Assembly (NCBI GenBank): GCA_036510065.1
Contig: DATCEO010000017.1
Coordinates: forward strand, 70,813 to 134,812
Length of the DNA stretch: 64,000 nt
Direction of reading: 5' to 3'
Source of the DNA: DASUBV01 sp036510065
GTDB lineage: Bacteria; Actinomycetota; Actinomycetes; Streptosporangiales; Streptosporangiaceae
Shown: positions 17,231 through 25,232 of the stretch, piece by piece
How positions within the stretch are numbered: the stretch's first letter is position 1
Layout of the letters: each line of letters opens with the position of its first letter
Translations under genes and position numbers: made by a program
The notes under the pieces: generated by a model
What the model was told of the DNA's origin: nothing
Database searches by the model: none
Seen by the model: only the letters and a program-made list of their open reading frames with translations

Positions 17231-18598
17231 GTGGCGATTCCTACCTACGGCCCGGCCGCGGTGGACTGGGAGCAGCGGGTCGATCTCGGCCGGCTGCGCA
17301 CCGACCGGCTGACCCGGCTGGAGGCCCAGCTGGAGCAGTCCGAGCTGGGCGCGCTGCTGAGCTTCGACTTCGCCAACGTCCGGTACATGACCGCGACCCA
17401 CATCGGCACCTGGGCCATGGACAAGCTGATCCGGTTCGCGCTGCTGCCGCGCGGCGGGGGGCCGGTGATCTGGGACTTCGGCTCCGCCGCCCGCCACCAT
17501 CAGCTGTATAACCCGTGGCTGGATCACACGCCCGCCGGGGAGGCGGGGTCGCCCACGGCGGAGGGCGCTGCGCGGACCGGCGCGCGGGCCGGCATCTCTA
17601 CGCTGCGCGGTGCGTTCCATCCCGACGCCGGGATCGCGCAGGAAGTCGCGGCACAGGTCGCCGGGGTGCTGCACTCCTGCGGCCTGGCCGGCGAGCCGGT
17701 GGGCGTCGACGTGGCCGAGATGCCGGTGCTCGCTGCGCTGCAGGCGGCGGGCATCCAGACCGTGGACGGCCAGCAGGTTTTCCTGGAGGCCCGGCGGATC
17801 AAGACCCGCGACGAGATCAGCCTGCTCAGCCAGGCCTGCGCGATGGTCGACGCCGCCTATGAGCAGCTGTATGAGTTCCTGCGGCCGGGCGTGCGCGAGA
17901 ACGAGTGCGTGGGCCTGGTGGCCAAGGTGCTCTACGATCTGGGCAGCGAGTACGTGGAGGGGGTCAACGCGATCTCCGGTGAGCGCTGCTCGCCGCACCC
18001 GCACGTGTACTCCGACCGGCTGATCCGGCCCGGCGACCCGGCCTTCTTCGACATCCTGCACAGCCACCTGGGCTACCGGACCTGTTACTACCGCACCTTC
18101 GCAGTGGGCAGCGCGTCGCGGGCGCAGCGGGACGCCTACGTGCGCTGCCGCGAGTACATGGACCAGGCCATCGCGCTGGTCCGGCCCGGCGTGACCACCG
18201 CCGACATCGTGTCGCTGTGGCCGCGCGCGCAGGAGTTCGGCTTCGGCGACGAGACGGCCGCGTTCGCGCTGCAGTACGGGCACGGGGTGGGGCTGTCCAT
18301 CTGGGAGAAGCCGATCTTCAGCCGGCTGGTGTCGCTCGATCATCCCGAGACGCTGGAGGAGGGAATGGTGTTCGCGCTGGAAACTTACTGGCCCGCCGTC
18401 GACGGCTGGTCGGCCGCCCGGATCGAGGAGGAGGTGGTGGTCACGGCCGATGGCTGCGAGGTGATCACCAAGTTCCCGGCCGAGGACCTGCTGGTCGCCG
18501 GGCGCAAGTACTGGACGGCGGGCGGAGAGCTGAACACGCTGCGAGAGAGCCAGTCGCAGCTGAACACGGCGGCGGGACGCGGGGAGATGCGCTCATGA
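17231..18598 (+). CDS. M24-family (creatinase/aminopeptidase P/DddP-like) protein with altered metal site
   Basis: This 455-residue protein has an N-terminal creatinase-like domain (about 1-185) and a C-terminal pita-bread domain. Against the M24 pattern, the first metal Asp is present at 274 (FFDIL). The second Asp is replaced by Cys at 285 (GYRTCYYRTF, where GY.sDi.RTF is usual). His351 (YGHGVGLS), Glu384 (FALETYW) and Glu399 (ARIEEEVVVT) are conserved. So four of five ligands remain. It may bind a different metal, or be a lyase or hydrolase like DddP or creatinase rather than a prolyl peptidase. The GTG start follows the amidohydrolase stop by 6 bp, and its stop overlaps the E1-alpha ATG. 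The substrate is unknown. Confidence 0.8.
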   Translation: MAIPTYGPAAVDWEQRVDLGRLRTDRLTRLEAQLEQSELGALLSFDFANVRYMTATHIGTWAMDKLIRFALLPRGGGPVIWDFGSAARHHQLYNPWLDHTPAGEAGSPTAEGAARTGARAGISTLRGAFHPDAGIAQEVAAQVAGVLHSCGLAGEPVGVDVAEMPVLAALQAAGIQTVDGQQVFLEARRIKTRDEISLLSQACAMVDAAYEQLYEFLRPGVRENECVGLVAKVLYDLGSEYVEGVNAISGERCSPHPHVYSDRLIRPGDPAFFDILHSHLGYRTCYYRTFAVGSASRAQRDAYVRCREYMDQAIALVRPGVTTADIVSLWPRAQEFGFGDETAAFALQYGHGVGLSIWEKPIFSRLVSLDHPETLEEGMVFALETYWPAVDGWSAARIEEEVVVTADGCEVITKFPAEDLLVAGRKYWTAGGELNTLRESQSQLNTAAGRGEMRS

Positions 18599-19590
18599 CC
18601 GGGGAGCAGGAGATCTCGGCGGACCGGCTGCTGGAGCTACTGGAGCAGATGGCCGTGATCCGCGGCACCGAGCAGGCGGCGCACGACCTGTTCCTGCGTG
18701 GCCTGGTCAAGGGCACCACGCACCTGGCCGCCGGGCACGAGGCCGTGGCGGTCGGGGCCAGCGCGGCGCTGGCTCCCGGCGACTACGTGTTCGCGACCTA
18801 CCGCGGGCATCATCATGCGATGGCCCGCGGCGCCTCGCCGGCGGAGTGCCTGGCCGAGCTGATGAGCAAGGCCACCGGGGTGTGCCGGGCCAAGGGCGGC
18901 TCGATGCACCTGACCAAGGCGTCGGCGGGCATGCTCGGGTCGTATGCGATCGTGGGCGCGCACCTGCCGATGGCGGCGGGCGCGGCCTGGTCCGCGCAGC
19001 TGCGCGGCACCGACCAGGTGGCGGTGGCCTTCTTCGGAGACGGCGCGACCAATATCGGCGCCTTCCACGAGGCGCTCAACCTGGCCTCGGTATGGTCCCT
19101 GCCGGTCTTGTTCATCTGCGAGAACAACCTCTACATGGAGTACACGCCGATCGGCTCGGTGACCGCCGCCGATCACCCCGCGGCCGACCGGGCCCCGGGC
19201 TACCGGCTGCCGGCCGAGGTCATCGACGGCAACGACGTGGTGGTGGTGGCCGAGGCGGTCGCTCGGGCGGCCGCGCGGGCCCGGGCCGGGGACGGCCCGA
19301 CCGTGCTGGAGGCCCAGACCTACCGGCACTTCGGGCACAGCCGGACCGATCCGGCCAAGTACCGGCCGGCCGAAGAGGTAGAGCGATGGCTAGCCCGCGA
19401 CCCGCTGGACGTGGCCAGCCGGCGGCTGGCCGGCCTCGGGGTGCCCGACAGCGCGGTGGCCGCCGCGCGCGAGCGAGCCGGGAAGGCGGTCGCGGACGCG
19501 GTGGCGGAGGCCATGGCGGCCCCCGGCCCGGACCCGGCGACGGCGTTCAGCGACGTATGGGCGGATGGAGGCGCGGCATGGCGGACGTGA
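18595..19590 (+). CDS. Thiamine-diphosphate 2-oxoacid/acetoin dehydrogenase E1, alpha subunit
   Basis: This 331-residue subunit carries the ThDP motif from GDGATN (148-153) to the closing Asn-Asn at 177-178. It also has the usual phosphorylation-loop-like YRHFGHSRTD and GHEAVAVGASAAL. E1-alpha decarboxylates a 2-oxoacid, or cleaves acetoin, together with E1-beta. ATG 18595 overlaps the M24 stop by 4 bp; a longer open frame upstream is only overlap with that gene. Length and sequence fit the AcoA/PdhA-like group. No lipoyl E2 or E3 gene is adjacent, so the complex either borrows a core from elsewhere or uses another acceptor. Confidence 0.92.
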   Translation: MTGEQEISADRLLELLEQMAVIRGTEQAAHDLFLRGLVKGTTHLAAGHEAVAVGASAALAPGDYVFATYRGHHHAMARGASPAECLAELMSKATGVCRAKGGSMHLTKASAGMLGSYAIVGAHLPMAAGAAWSAQLRGTDQVAVAFFGDGATNIGAFHEALNLASVWSLPVLFICENNLYMEYTPIGSVTAADHPAADRAPGYRLPAEVIDGNDVVVVAEAVARAAARARAGDGPTVLEAQTYRHFGHSRTDPAKYRPAEEVERWLARDPLDVASRRLAGLGVPDSAVAAARERAGKAVADAVAEAMAAPGPDPATAFSDVWADGGAAWRT

Positions 19591-20558
19591 TCACCTACCG
19601 GGAGGCGGTGGCCGAGGGGCTGGCCCGGGAGATGCGGCGCGATCCTGCCGTCGTCTGCCTGGGCGAGGACATCGGCGCGGCCGGCGGGGTGTTCAAGACC
19701 ACGGCCGGGCTGCACGCCGAGTTCGGGTCGCGCCGGGTCTGGGATACGCCCATCTCCGAGCAGGCCATCGTCGGAGCGGCCATGGGCGCGGCGATGACCG
19801 GCATGCGGCCCGTCGCCGAGATCATGTTCTCCGACTTCCTGGCCTGCTGCTGGGACTACCTGGCCAACGAGATCCCCAAGATGCGGTACATGACCGGGGG
19901 GCAGGTGACCGTGCCGCTGGTCGTGCGGACGGCCAACGGCGGCGGCCTGGGCTTCGGCGCGCAGCACTCGCAGGCGGTGGAGAACTGGGCCCTGGCCGTG
20001 CCGGGCCTGAAGATCGCGGCCCCGTCCACCCCAGCGGACGTGATCGGGCTGCTGGCCAGCGCGATCCGCAGCGATGACCCGGTGGTCTTCTTCGAGCACA
20101 AGGGGCTGTTCGCCAGCAAGGGCGAGGCCCCTCCGGAGGGTCATCTGGTCGAGCTCGGCCAGGCGGCGGTGATCCGGCCGGGCAGCGACGTGACCGTCGT
20201 GGCGCTGGCCGCGACCGTCCCGCTGGCGCTGGCCGCCGCCGAGCGGCTGGCCGCCGAGGGGGTGGCGGCCGAGGTGATCGACCTGCGCTGCCTGGTCCCG
20301 CTGGACATGGCCACGGTGCTGGAGTCGCTCGGCCGGACCTCCCGGCTGCTGATCGTCGAGGAGAACCCCTACCAGGGCGGCTGGGGCGGCACCGTCGCGT
20401 CGATCGCCGCCGACGAGGGCTTCCAGTTGCTGGACGCGCCGGTGCGGCGGGTGGCCGCCGCGTGCGTCCCGCTGCCGTTCGCCGACGCGCTGGAGGAGCA
20501 GGTCATCCCGACGGTCGACTCGGTGACCGCGGCCATCCGCACTCTGGTCGGCTATTAG
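19578..20558 (+). CDS. Thiamine-diphosphate 2-oxoacid/acetoin dehydrogenase E1, beta subunit
   Basis: This 326-residue partner of E1-alpha has the AcoB/PdhB pattern. GLAREMRRDPAVVCLGEDIG near the start is followed by DTPISEQAIVGAAMGAAMTG, the HSQAVENW loop and the C-terminal transketolase-like region (VALAATVPLALAAAERLAAE onward). The start overlaps the E1-alpha stop by 13 bp, and an ATGGAGG ribosome site lies inside the upstream gene. It is the last gene of the run, and a strong hairpin follows 26 bp after the stop. Together the pair probably finishes breakdown of the imported substrate to an acyl-CoA or a C2/C3 unit. Confidence 0.93.
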   Translation: MADVITYREAVAEGLAREMRRDPAVVCLGEDIGAAGGVFKTTAGLHAEFGSRRVWDTPISEQAIVGAAMGAAMTGMRPVAEIMFSDFLACCWDYLANEIPKMRYMTGGQVTVPLVVRTANGGGLGFGAQHSQAVENWALAVPGLKIAAPSTPADVIGLLASAIRSDDPVVFFEHKGLFASKGEAPPEGHLVELGQAAVIRPGSDVTVVALAATVPLALAAAERLAAEGVAAEVIDLRCLVPLDMATVLESLGRTSRLLIVEENPYQGGWGGTVASIAADEGFQLLDAPVRRVAAACVPLPFADALEEQVIPTVDSVTAAIRTLVGY

Positions 20559-20584
20559 GAGGGGTAACGCGATCACTGGCTACC

Positions 20585-20608
20585 GCGGCCCGCCGGCGTC
20601 CGGGCCGC
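20585..20608 (+). terminator. Hairpin after the E1-beta gene
   Basis: GCGGCCCG (20585-20592) pairs perfectly with CGGGCCGC (20601-20608) around an 8-nt loop. It lies 26 bp after the stop and before the convergent VOC gene. It has no T-run, as is common for actinomycete terminators. Confidence 0.5.
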
Positions 20609-20628
20609 TCGGGGCGGCCGGCTCAGGG

Positions 20629-21003
20629 CTAGTCGCTGCCCTCCTCGAGCAGCAGGTGGTAGCCGTTGGGCGTCCGCGCGTGCAGGACCCGGTACTGCCA
20701 GTCCCGGCTCGGCGCCATGAGCTCCTCGCGGTACCGCACGCCGGCCTCGGCCAGGCGCTTCTTGGCCATGTCCAGATCGCTGACGCCGAACTGCCAGGTC
20801 AGTACCTGGTCCGGGCGTGAGGCAGAGAAGCCCTCGCGCCACTCGATGCCGAACTCGAGCTGCCCGTGGCCCAGCGCCAGGAAGTAAGGGTACTCGGGCC
20901 CCTCGTAGGTGACGTGAAAGCCCAGGCGGACGTAAAAGTCCCGTTCAGCCTGAAGGTCGCTGACGAAGAGAATCGGAATAATCCGGCTGAACAATACCGC
21001 CAT
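20629..21003 (-). CDS. VOC (glyoxalase/bleomycin-resistance) superfamily protein
   Basis: This 124-residue protein forms one vicinal-oxygen-chelate module pair. It opens with IIPILFVSDLQAERDFYVRL and ends with HARTPNGYHLLLEEG. The metal-type Glu positions are only partly clear (GQLEFGIEW, LLLEEG). Members include lyases, dioxygenases and drug-binding proteins, so no reaction is assigned. I start it at ATG 21003, where homology begins; a TTG/CTG-type extension to 21057 would run into the divergent gene. Only 41 bp separate the two starts, so the promoters must overlap. Confidence 0.8.
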   Translation of the reverse strand: MAVLFSRIIPILFVSDLQAERDFYVRLGFHVTYEGPEYPYFLALGHGQLEFGIEWREGFSASRPDQVLTWQFGVSDLDMAKKRLAEAGVRYREELMAPSRDWQYRVLHARTPNGYHLLLEEGSD

Positions 21004-21044
21004 AGCGCGATATCGTAGCGATCCGGGGCGGTTATCGTGGCGGT

Positions 21045-21881
21045 GTGCCCCCAGCATTCGATAACCATCTGGTACGCGTCGCGGTCGGCCAGCTCACCCT
21101 GCAAGTCGGCCAGGTGGCGGGCAACCGGTCCGCCGCCCTGGACGCGGCCGTCCGGGCCGCCGACGCGGGGGCCCGGATCATCGTGCTTCCCGAGCTCACG
21201 CCGTCCGGATACGTGTTCGCCAGCCCGCAGGAGGCCCGGTCCGCCGCCGAGCCGGCCGACGGTCCCACGGTGACGCAGTGGGCGGAGCTGGCCCGGGGCC
21301 GTGGCCTGATCATCATTGGCGGATTTAACGAGCTCGGCGACGATGGCCAGCTCTACAACAGCGCCGTTCTGGCCGGTCCCGGCGGGGTCGCGGCCGTTTA
21401 CCGCAAGGTGCACCTGTGGGACGCCGAGAATGATTTCTTCACGCCGGGCAGCGCGCCGCCGCCGGTCGTGGACACCGAGTTCGGCCGGGTGGCGGTCATG
21501 ATCTGCTACGACGTCGAGTTCCCCGAGTGGGTGCGGCTGCCCGCCCTGGCCGGGGCCGACCTGCTGGCCGTGCCGACCAACTGGCCCGCCGAGCCCGTGC
21601 CGCCGGGGGAGCGGCCCATGGTCGTGGCGAACGTCCAGGCCGCGGCATTCGCGAACCGGATGTTCGTCGCAGCGGCCTGCCGGTGCGGCCCGGAGCGCGG
21701 CGTCAGCTGGGTCGGTGGCAGCCTCATCGCCGGCCCGGACGGCTACCCGCTGGCCGGCCCGGCCGGGGCGGATGACCCCGAGCTGCTGCTGGCCGACTGC
21801 GACCTGGCTCAGGCCCGGACCAAGGCCACCAGCCCGCGCAACGACCCGCACCTGGACCGGCGCCCCGCACTCTACGGCTGA
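21045..21881 (+). CDS. Carbon-nitrogen hydrolase (nitrilase superfamily)
   Basis: This 278-residue hydrolase shows the complete nitrilase-fold triad: Glu50 in VLPELTPSGY, Lys121 in YRKVHLWD and Cys154 in MICYDVEFPE. The length matches omega-amidase and N-carbamoyl-amidase-type members. It should cleave a small amide, carbamoyl or nitrile-like C-N bond in the cytoplasm through a thioester; the substrate is not evident. The start is GTG 21045. It is divergent from the VOC gene and convergent with the methyltransferase, separated from the latter by a long palindrome. Confidence 0.9.
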   Translation: MPPAFDNHLVRVAVGQLTLQVGQVAGNRSAALDAAVRAADAGARIIVLPELTPSGYVFASPQEARSAAEPADGPTVTQWAELARGRGLIIIGGFNELGDDGQLYNSAVLAGPGGVAAVYRKVHLWDAENDFFTPGSAPPPVVDTEFGRVAVMICYDVEFPEWVRLPALAGADLLAVPTNWPAEPVPPGERPMVVANVQAAAFANRMFVAAACRCGPERGVSWVGGSLIAGPDGYPLAGPAGADDPELLLADCDLAQARTKATSPRNDPHLDRRPALYG

Positions 21882-21888
21882 CGGCGCT

Positions 21889-21912
21889 GCGAGCCGCCCC
21901 GGGGCGGCTCGC
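21889..21912. terminator. Bidirectional terminator palindrome
   Basis: A perfect 24-bp palindrome (arms GCGAGCCGCCCC and its complement, no loop bases unpaired in the duplex) lies exactly between two convergent genes whose stops are at 21881 and 21922. As RNA it makes a very strong GC hairpin from either strand, so a shared terminator is likely. Confidence 0.65.
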
Positions 21913-21921
21913 CAGAGGCGG

Positions 21922-22581
21922 CTACTTCTTGCGGGCCAGGGTCAGCCCGTCACCGACGCTGAGCAGCGCGAGCTCGACGCGGCTGTCGGACATCGCGCGG
22001 GTGTTAAATGCCCTGATGGCCTCGACCACAGGATCGTGGTTCGCCGGGTCGGCCACCCGGCCGTCCTGCAGGGTGTTGTCGACCAGGATCACCCCGCCCG
22101 GCCTGATCCGGGGCACGACCTCGTCCCAGTAGCCGACGTAACCGCCCTTGTCGGCGTCGATGAACGCCAGATCCAGCGAGGCGGCGGCCGGCAGCGCGCG
22201 CAGGATGTCCAGCGCCGGGCCGAGCCGCAGCTCGATCCGGTCGGCGACGCCCGCCCGCTGCCAGTACTGCCGGGCCAGCGACGTCCATTCCTCGCTGACG
22301 TCGCAGCACACCAGGCGGCCGCCCGCCGCCAGGCCGCGGGCCAGGCAGATGGCCGAATAGCCGGTGAAGGTGCCGATCTCGACGGCGCTGGCCACCCCGG
22401 TGAGCCGGGCCAGCATCGTCATCAAGCGGCCCTGGTCCGGGCCGATCTGCATCCCGGCGGCGGCCGGGAAGCGCCGGGCCGTCTCGGCGGCCAGGTCGGC
22501 CAGCACCGCGTCCGGCGGGGTGCTGTGGGCCATGACGTAGTCCTGCACGTCCGGGCTGAAAAGATCACTGCGGCGCGCCAC
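21922..22581 (-). CDS. SAM-dependent O-methyltransferase (CCoAOMT-like)
   Basis: This 219-residue class-I methyltransferase has the SAM motif AVEIGTFTGYSAICLARGL near residues 66-84, the acidic ribose-binding strand LVCCDVSEEW, and the metal-site segments LAFIDADKGGY and ILVDNTLQDGRV. This is the Mg-dependent catechol/caffeoyl-CoA O-methyltransferase pattern common in actinomycetes. It probably methylates a catechol-type hydroxyl; the natural substrate is unknown. It starts at an ATG 87 bp from the divergent lgt gene. Confidence 0.9.
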   Translation of the reverse strand: MARRSDLFSPDVQDYVMAHSTPPDAVLADLAAETARRFPAAAGMQIGPDQGRLMTMLARLTGVASAVEIGTFTGYSAICLARGLAAGGRLVCCDVSEEWTSLARQYWQRAGVADRIELRLGPALDILRALPAAASLDLAFIDADKGGYVGYWDEVVPRIRPGGVILVDNTLQDGRVADPANHDPVVEAIRAFNTRAMSDSRVELALLSVGDGLTLARKK

Positions 22582-22668
22582 GGCGTCATCCTAACGGGGA
22601 TAGCGTCCCTGGCGGGTCCGGAGGGCGGCGACCGTGCGGGCACGCCGCGCGGGGCATACGCTCTGGGC

Positions 22669-23574
22669 ATGGTGTCGCACCCGGCCGGCATTCCGCTTGC
22701 CTTCCTGCCGAGCCCGTCGAGCAACGGCTTCTACGTGGGCCCGCTGTTCGTCCATGTCTACGGCCTCATGTACGTGGTCGGGATCGCCCTGGCCATTTAC
22801 ATCACCAGGCGCCGCTGGCGGGCCGTCGGCGGCGACCCGTCGCTGGTCGCCGACGTGGCGACCTGGGCCGTGCCAGTCGGCATCATCGGCGGCCGGATCT
22901 ACTTCGACATCACCACGCCGGCCGATATCCCGCACCACTGGTGGGGGATCTTCGCCGTGTGGTCCGGGGGCCTGGGAATCTGGGGCGGCATCGCGCTCGG
23001 CGCCGCGGCCGGGGTCTGGCGGGTGCGGCGGGCCGGGGCCAGCGCCAGCGAGTTCGCCAACGCGATCGCCCCGGCGCTGCTGGTCGCCCAGGCGGTCGGG
23101 CGGATCGGCAACTACTTCAACCAGGAGCTGTTCGGCAAGCCGAGCGGCCTGCCGTGGGCGCTGGAAATCTCGCGGGCGTACCGGCCCCCCGGATACACCG
23201 CGTTCGCCACGTTCCAGCCGACCTTCCTCTACGAGATCATCTGGGACCTGGCCCTGGCCGCCGCGCTGGTCTGGCTGGGTCATCATCGCCATATCCGGCC
23301 GCCCGGGCTGTTCGCCCTGTATGTGGCGGGGTACTCGGCATTCCGCATCTTCGAGGAGTCGCTGCGGATCGACTCTTCCGAGCATTTTCTGGGCCTGCGG
23401 CTCAATTTCTACGTGGCCACGGCCGGCGTGGTGGGCGGCCTGGTCTGGTTCGCGGCGACCCAGCGCCGCGGCCGCGGTGATCCCGCCGCTGCCGTGGACG
23501 CGGACGGTAGCGCTGCGGCGGAGGGCGCGTCGGACGACGGCAGCGCTGTGTCGACGAACGTGGCGGAGCAGTAG
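22669..23574 (+). CDS. lgt: Prolipoprotein diacylglyceryl transferase
   Basis: This 301-residue polytopic membrane enzyme transfers diacylglyceryl from phosphatidylglycerol to the lipobox Cys of prolipoproteins, the first step of lipoprotein maturation. It has the Lgt start (VGPLFVHVYGLMYVVGIALA), the signature VGRIGNYFNQELFGKPSGLP (about 143-162) with the catalytic-region Arg and Asn residues, and the FLYEIIWDL and FRIFEESLR segments. The last 35 residues are a disordered Ala/Asp-rich tail beyond the catalytic core. ATG 22669 fits the family start; the frame stays open far upstream through non-homologous sequence. It would act on lipoproteins such as the binding protein encoded at 11319. Confidence 0.94.
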   Translation: MVSHPAGIPLAFLPSPSSNGFYVGPLFVHVYGLMYVVGIALAIYITRRRWRAVGGDPSLVADVATWAVPVGIIGGRIYFDITTPADIPHHWWGIFAVWSGGLGIWGGIALGAAAGVWRVRRAGASASEFANAIAPALLVAQAVGRIGNYFNQELFGKPSGLPWALEISRAYRPPGYTAFATFQPTFLYEIIWDLALAAALVWLGHHRHIRPPGLFALYVAGYSAFRIFEESLRIDSSEHFLGLRLNFYVATAGVVGGLVWFAATQRRGRGDPAAAVDADGSAAAEGASDDGSAVSTNVAEQ

Positions 23575-23612
23575 CGCCCGGGCAGCGGGAGCCGGGCCTG
23601 GAGGAGACGCGC

Positions 23613-23849
23613 ATGATCAACAGCCAGCATGAGCCGGGAGTCCTCGCCGCCGGGGCGGAGCCGGTGCGCCGGTACCTGCGCGGGCTCGGAATGCCCGAGC
23701 CGGATATTGATGTCTACCTGGACGAGGCCAGGCGCGGCCCCGGCCCGGCCACGTTCAGCTTCGGCACGCAGGACGAGGGCCTGATCCCGCAGCTTCGGCT
23801 GGAGCTCGCGGGCTCGGAGTTCGTGCTGTCGCAGGAGCCGCTGAGCTAG
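23613..23849 (+). CDS. Small hypothetical protein (78 residues)
   Basis: I do not recognise this acidic protein. It has a helical front half (PVRRYLRGLGMPEPDIDVYL) and a likely beta-rich end (LIPQLRLELAGSEFVLSQEP). A strong GGAGGAGA ribosome site 6 bp before the ATG and G/C-rich third positions support real coding. It lies 38 bp after lgt on the same strand and may be co-transcribed with it. Confidence 0.6.
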   Translation: MINSQHEPGVLAAGAEPVRRYLRGLGMPEPDIDVYLDEARRGPGPATFSFGTQDEGLIPQLRLELAGSEFVLSQEPLS

Positions 23850-23909
23850 CGATCGCCGGAGCAGAGGGCGGAAAACTGCTGGACGCTGCGCCGGCGGCTC
23901 GGGCACGAT

Positions 23910-25232
23910 GTGCTGATCGTGGGCATGAGTGGCGGGCTGGCGCGGATCCTGACGCGCGTGCGGCCGGACCTGACGCCGCTGCGGCGCTCGGCCGACTTCC
24001 GCCGCCTGTACGGCGGTCAGGCGGCCAGCCTGGCCGGTTCCATGATCACCTTTGTCGCCCTGCCCTACCAGGCGTACCAGCTGACCCATTCCTCGCTGGT
24101 CGTCGGCCTGCTGAGCCTGTCTGAGCTGGCGCCGCTGGTCCTGTCGGCGTTGCTCGGCGGGCTGCTGGCCGACGCTGCCAACCGGCGCACCCTGATCCTG
24201 GCCGCTGAGGCCTGCGGCGCCGTGGTGGCCGGGGGCCTGGCGGTTAACGCCGCGGCCTGGCATCAGGTCTGGCTGCTGTTCCTGCTCAGCGCGGCCGGCG
24301 CCGCCTGCTTCGGCCTGGCCCGGCCGTCGGTAGACGCCCTGGTTCCCCAGCTGGTACCGCGGGCCGACCTGCCGGCGGCCGCCGCCCTCAGCGGCCTGAC
24401 CGGGAACGCGGCCCAGCTGGCCGGCCCGCTGCTGGGTGGCACCATTATCGCCGCGGCGGGCCTGGCCACCGCGTACTGGATCGACGCGGCCACCGGCCTG
24501 GCCGGGCTGCTGGCGTTCGCCCGGCTGAGCTCCTTTCCGCCCGGGCAGCAGGCCGGCCGACCGGGCCGCCGGAGCACTGCCGAGGGACTGCGCTACGTCC
24601 GCAGCCGCCCGGAGATCCTGGGCAGCTACCTGATCGATATGGCCGCGATGTTCTTCGGCGCGCCCTTCGCGCTGTTCCCGGCTTACGCGGCCCGGATCGG
24701 CGGCCCGGCCGTGCTAGGCCTGCTGTACGCGGCGCCGGGCGCCGGAGCGCTGCTGGTCAGCCTCACGGGCGGCTGGGCCCGGCACGTGCACCGGCACGGC
24801 CGCGCCATCGTGGCGGCCGTCTGCGGGTGGGGCCTGGCCATCGCGGCCTTCGGCCTGGCGCCTGGGCTGTGGTGGGCGGTCGCGGCGCTGGCCGGCGCCG
24901 GCGCCGCCGACATGGTCAGCGGCATCTTCCGGATGACCATGTGGAACCAGTCCATCCCGTCCCGGCTGCGCGGACGGCTGGCCGGACTGGAGATGATCAG
25001 CTACACCACGGGCGAGCCGCTCGGCAACCTGGAATCGGGACTGGCGGCCTCGCTGACCGGGTCGACGCGGATCGCGATCGTGTCCGGCGGCGTCCTGTGC
25101 GTGGTCGCGGCGGTGGCGGTGACGCTGGCCCTGCCGCTGCTCTGGCGCTACGACGGGCGAGTGGCGCAGGCCGGCGAGCCAGACGGCGACATGCCGCTGG
25201 CGCCGGCTAATGGAAGTACGGGAACATCGTGA
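23910..25232 (+). CDS. MFS transporter (EntS/DHA3-like)
   Basis: This 440-residue protein has about twelve hydrophobic helices in the major facilitator pattern. Typical segments are the opening DFRRLYGGQAASLAGSMITF, the loop-2/3 GLLADAANRRTLILAAEA motif with the conserved Asp and Arg, and PSRLRGRLAGLEMISYTTGE in the second half. This is the EntS-like exporter group, which often carries siderophores or drugs; the substrate is unknown. The GTG start lacks a clear ribosome site, and ATG 23925 is possible. Its end overlaps the convergent DUF1707 gene by 26 bp. Confidence 0.85.
   Translation: MLIVGMSGGLARILTRVRPDLTPLRRSADFRRLYGGQAASLAGSMITFVALPYQAYQLTHSSLVVGLLSLSELAPLVLSALLGGLLADAANRRTLILAAEACGAVVAGGLAVNAAAWHQVWLLFLLSAAGAACFGLARPSVDALVPQLVPRADLPAAAALSGLTGNAAQLAGPLLGGTIIAAAGLATAYWIDAATGLAGLLAFARLSSFPPGQQAGRPGRRSTAEGLRYVRSRPEILGSYLIDMAAMFFGAPFALFPAYAARIGGPAVLGLLYAAPGAGALLVSLTGGWARHVHRHGRAIVAAVCGWGLAIAAFGLAPGLWWAVAALAGAGAADMVSGIFRMTMWNQSIPSRLRGRLAGLEMISYTTGEPLGNLESGLAASLTGSTRIAIVSGGVLCVVAAVAVTLALPLLWRYDGRVAQAGEPDGDMPLAPANGSTGTS

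Noticed and set aside
17231..18598. Assignment of the M24 protein as DMSP lyase DddP or as prolidase
   Set aside because: The metal-site pattern D-x10-C fits neither family, and no other DMSP genes are near. Left as M24-like.
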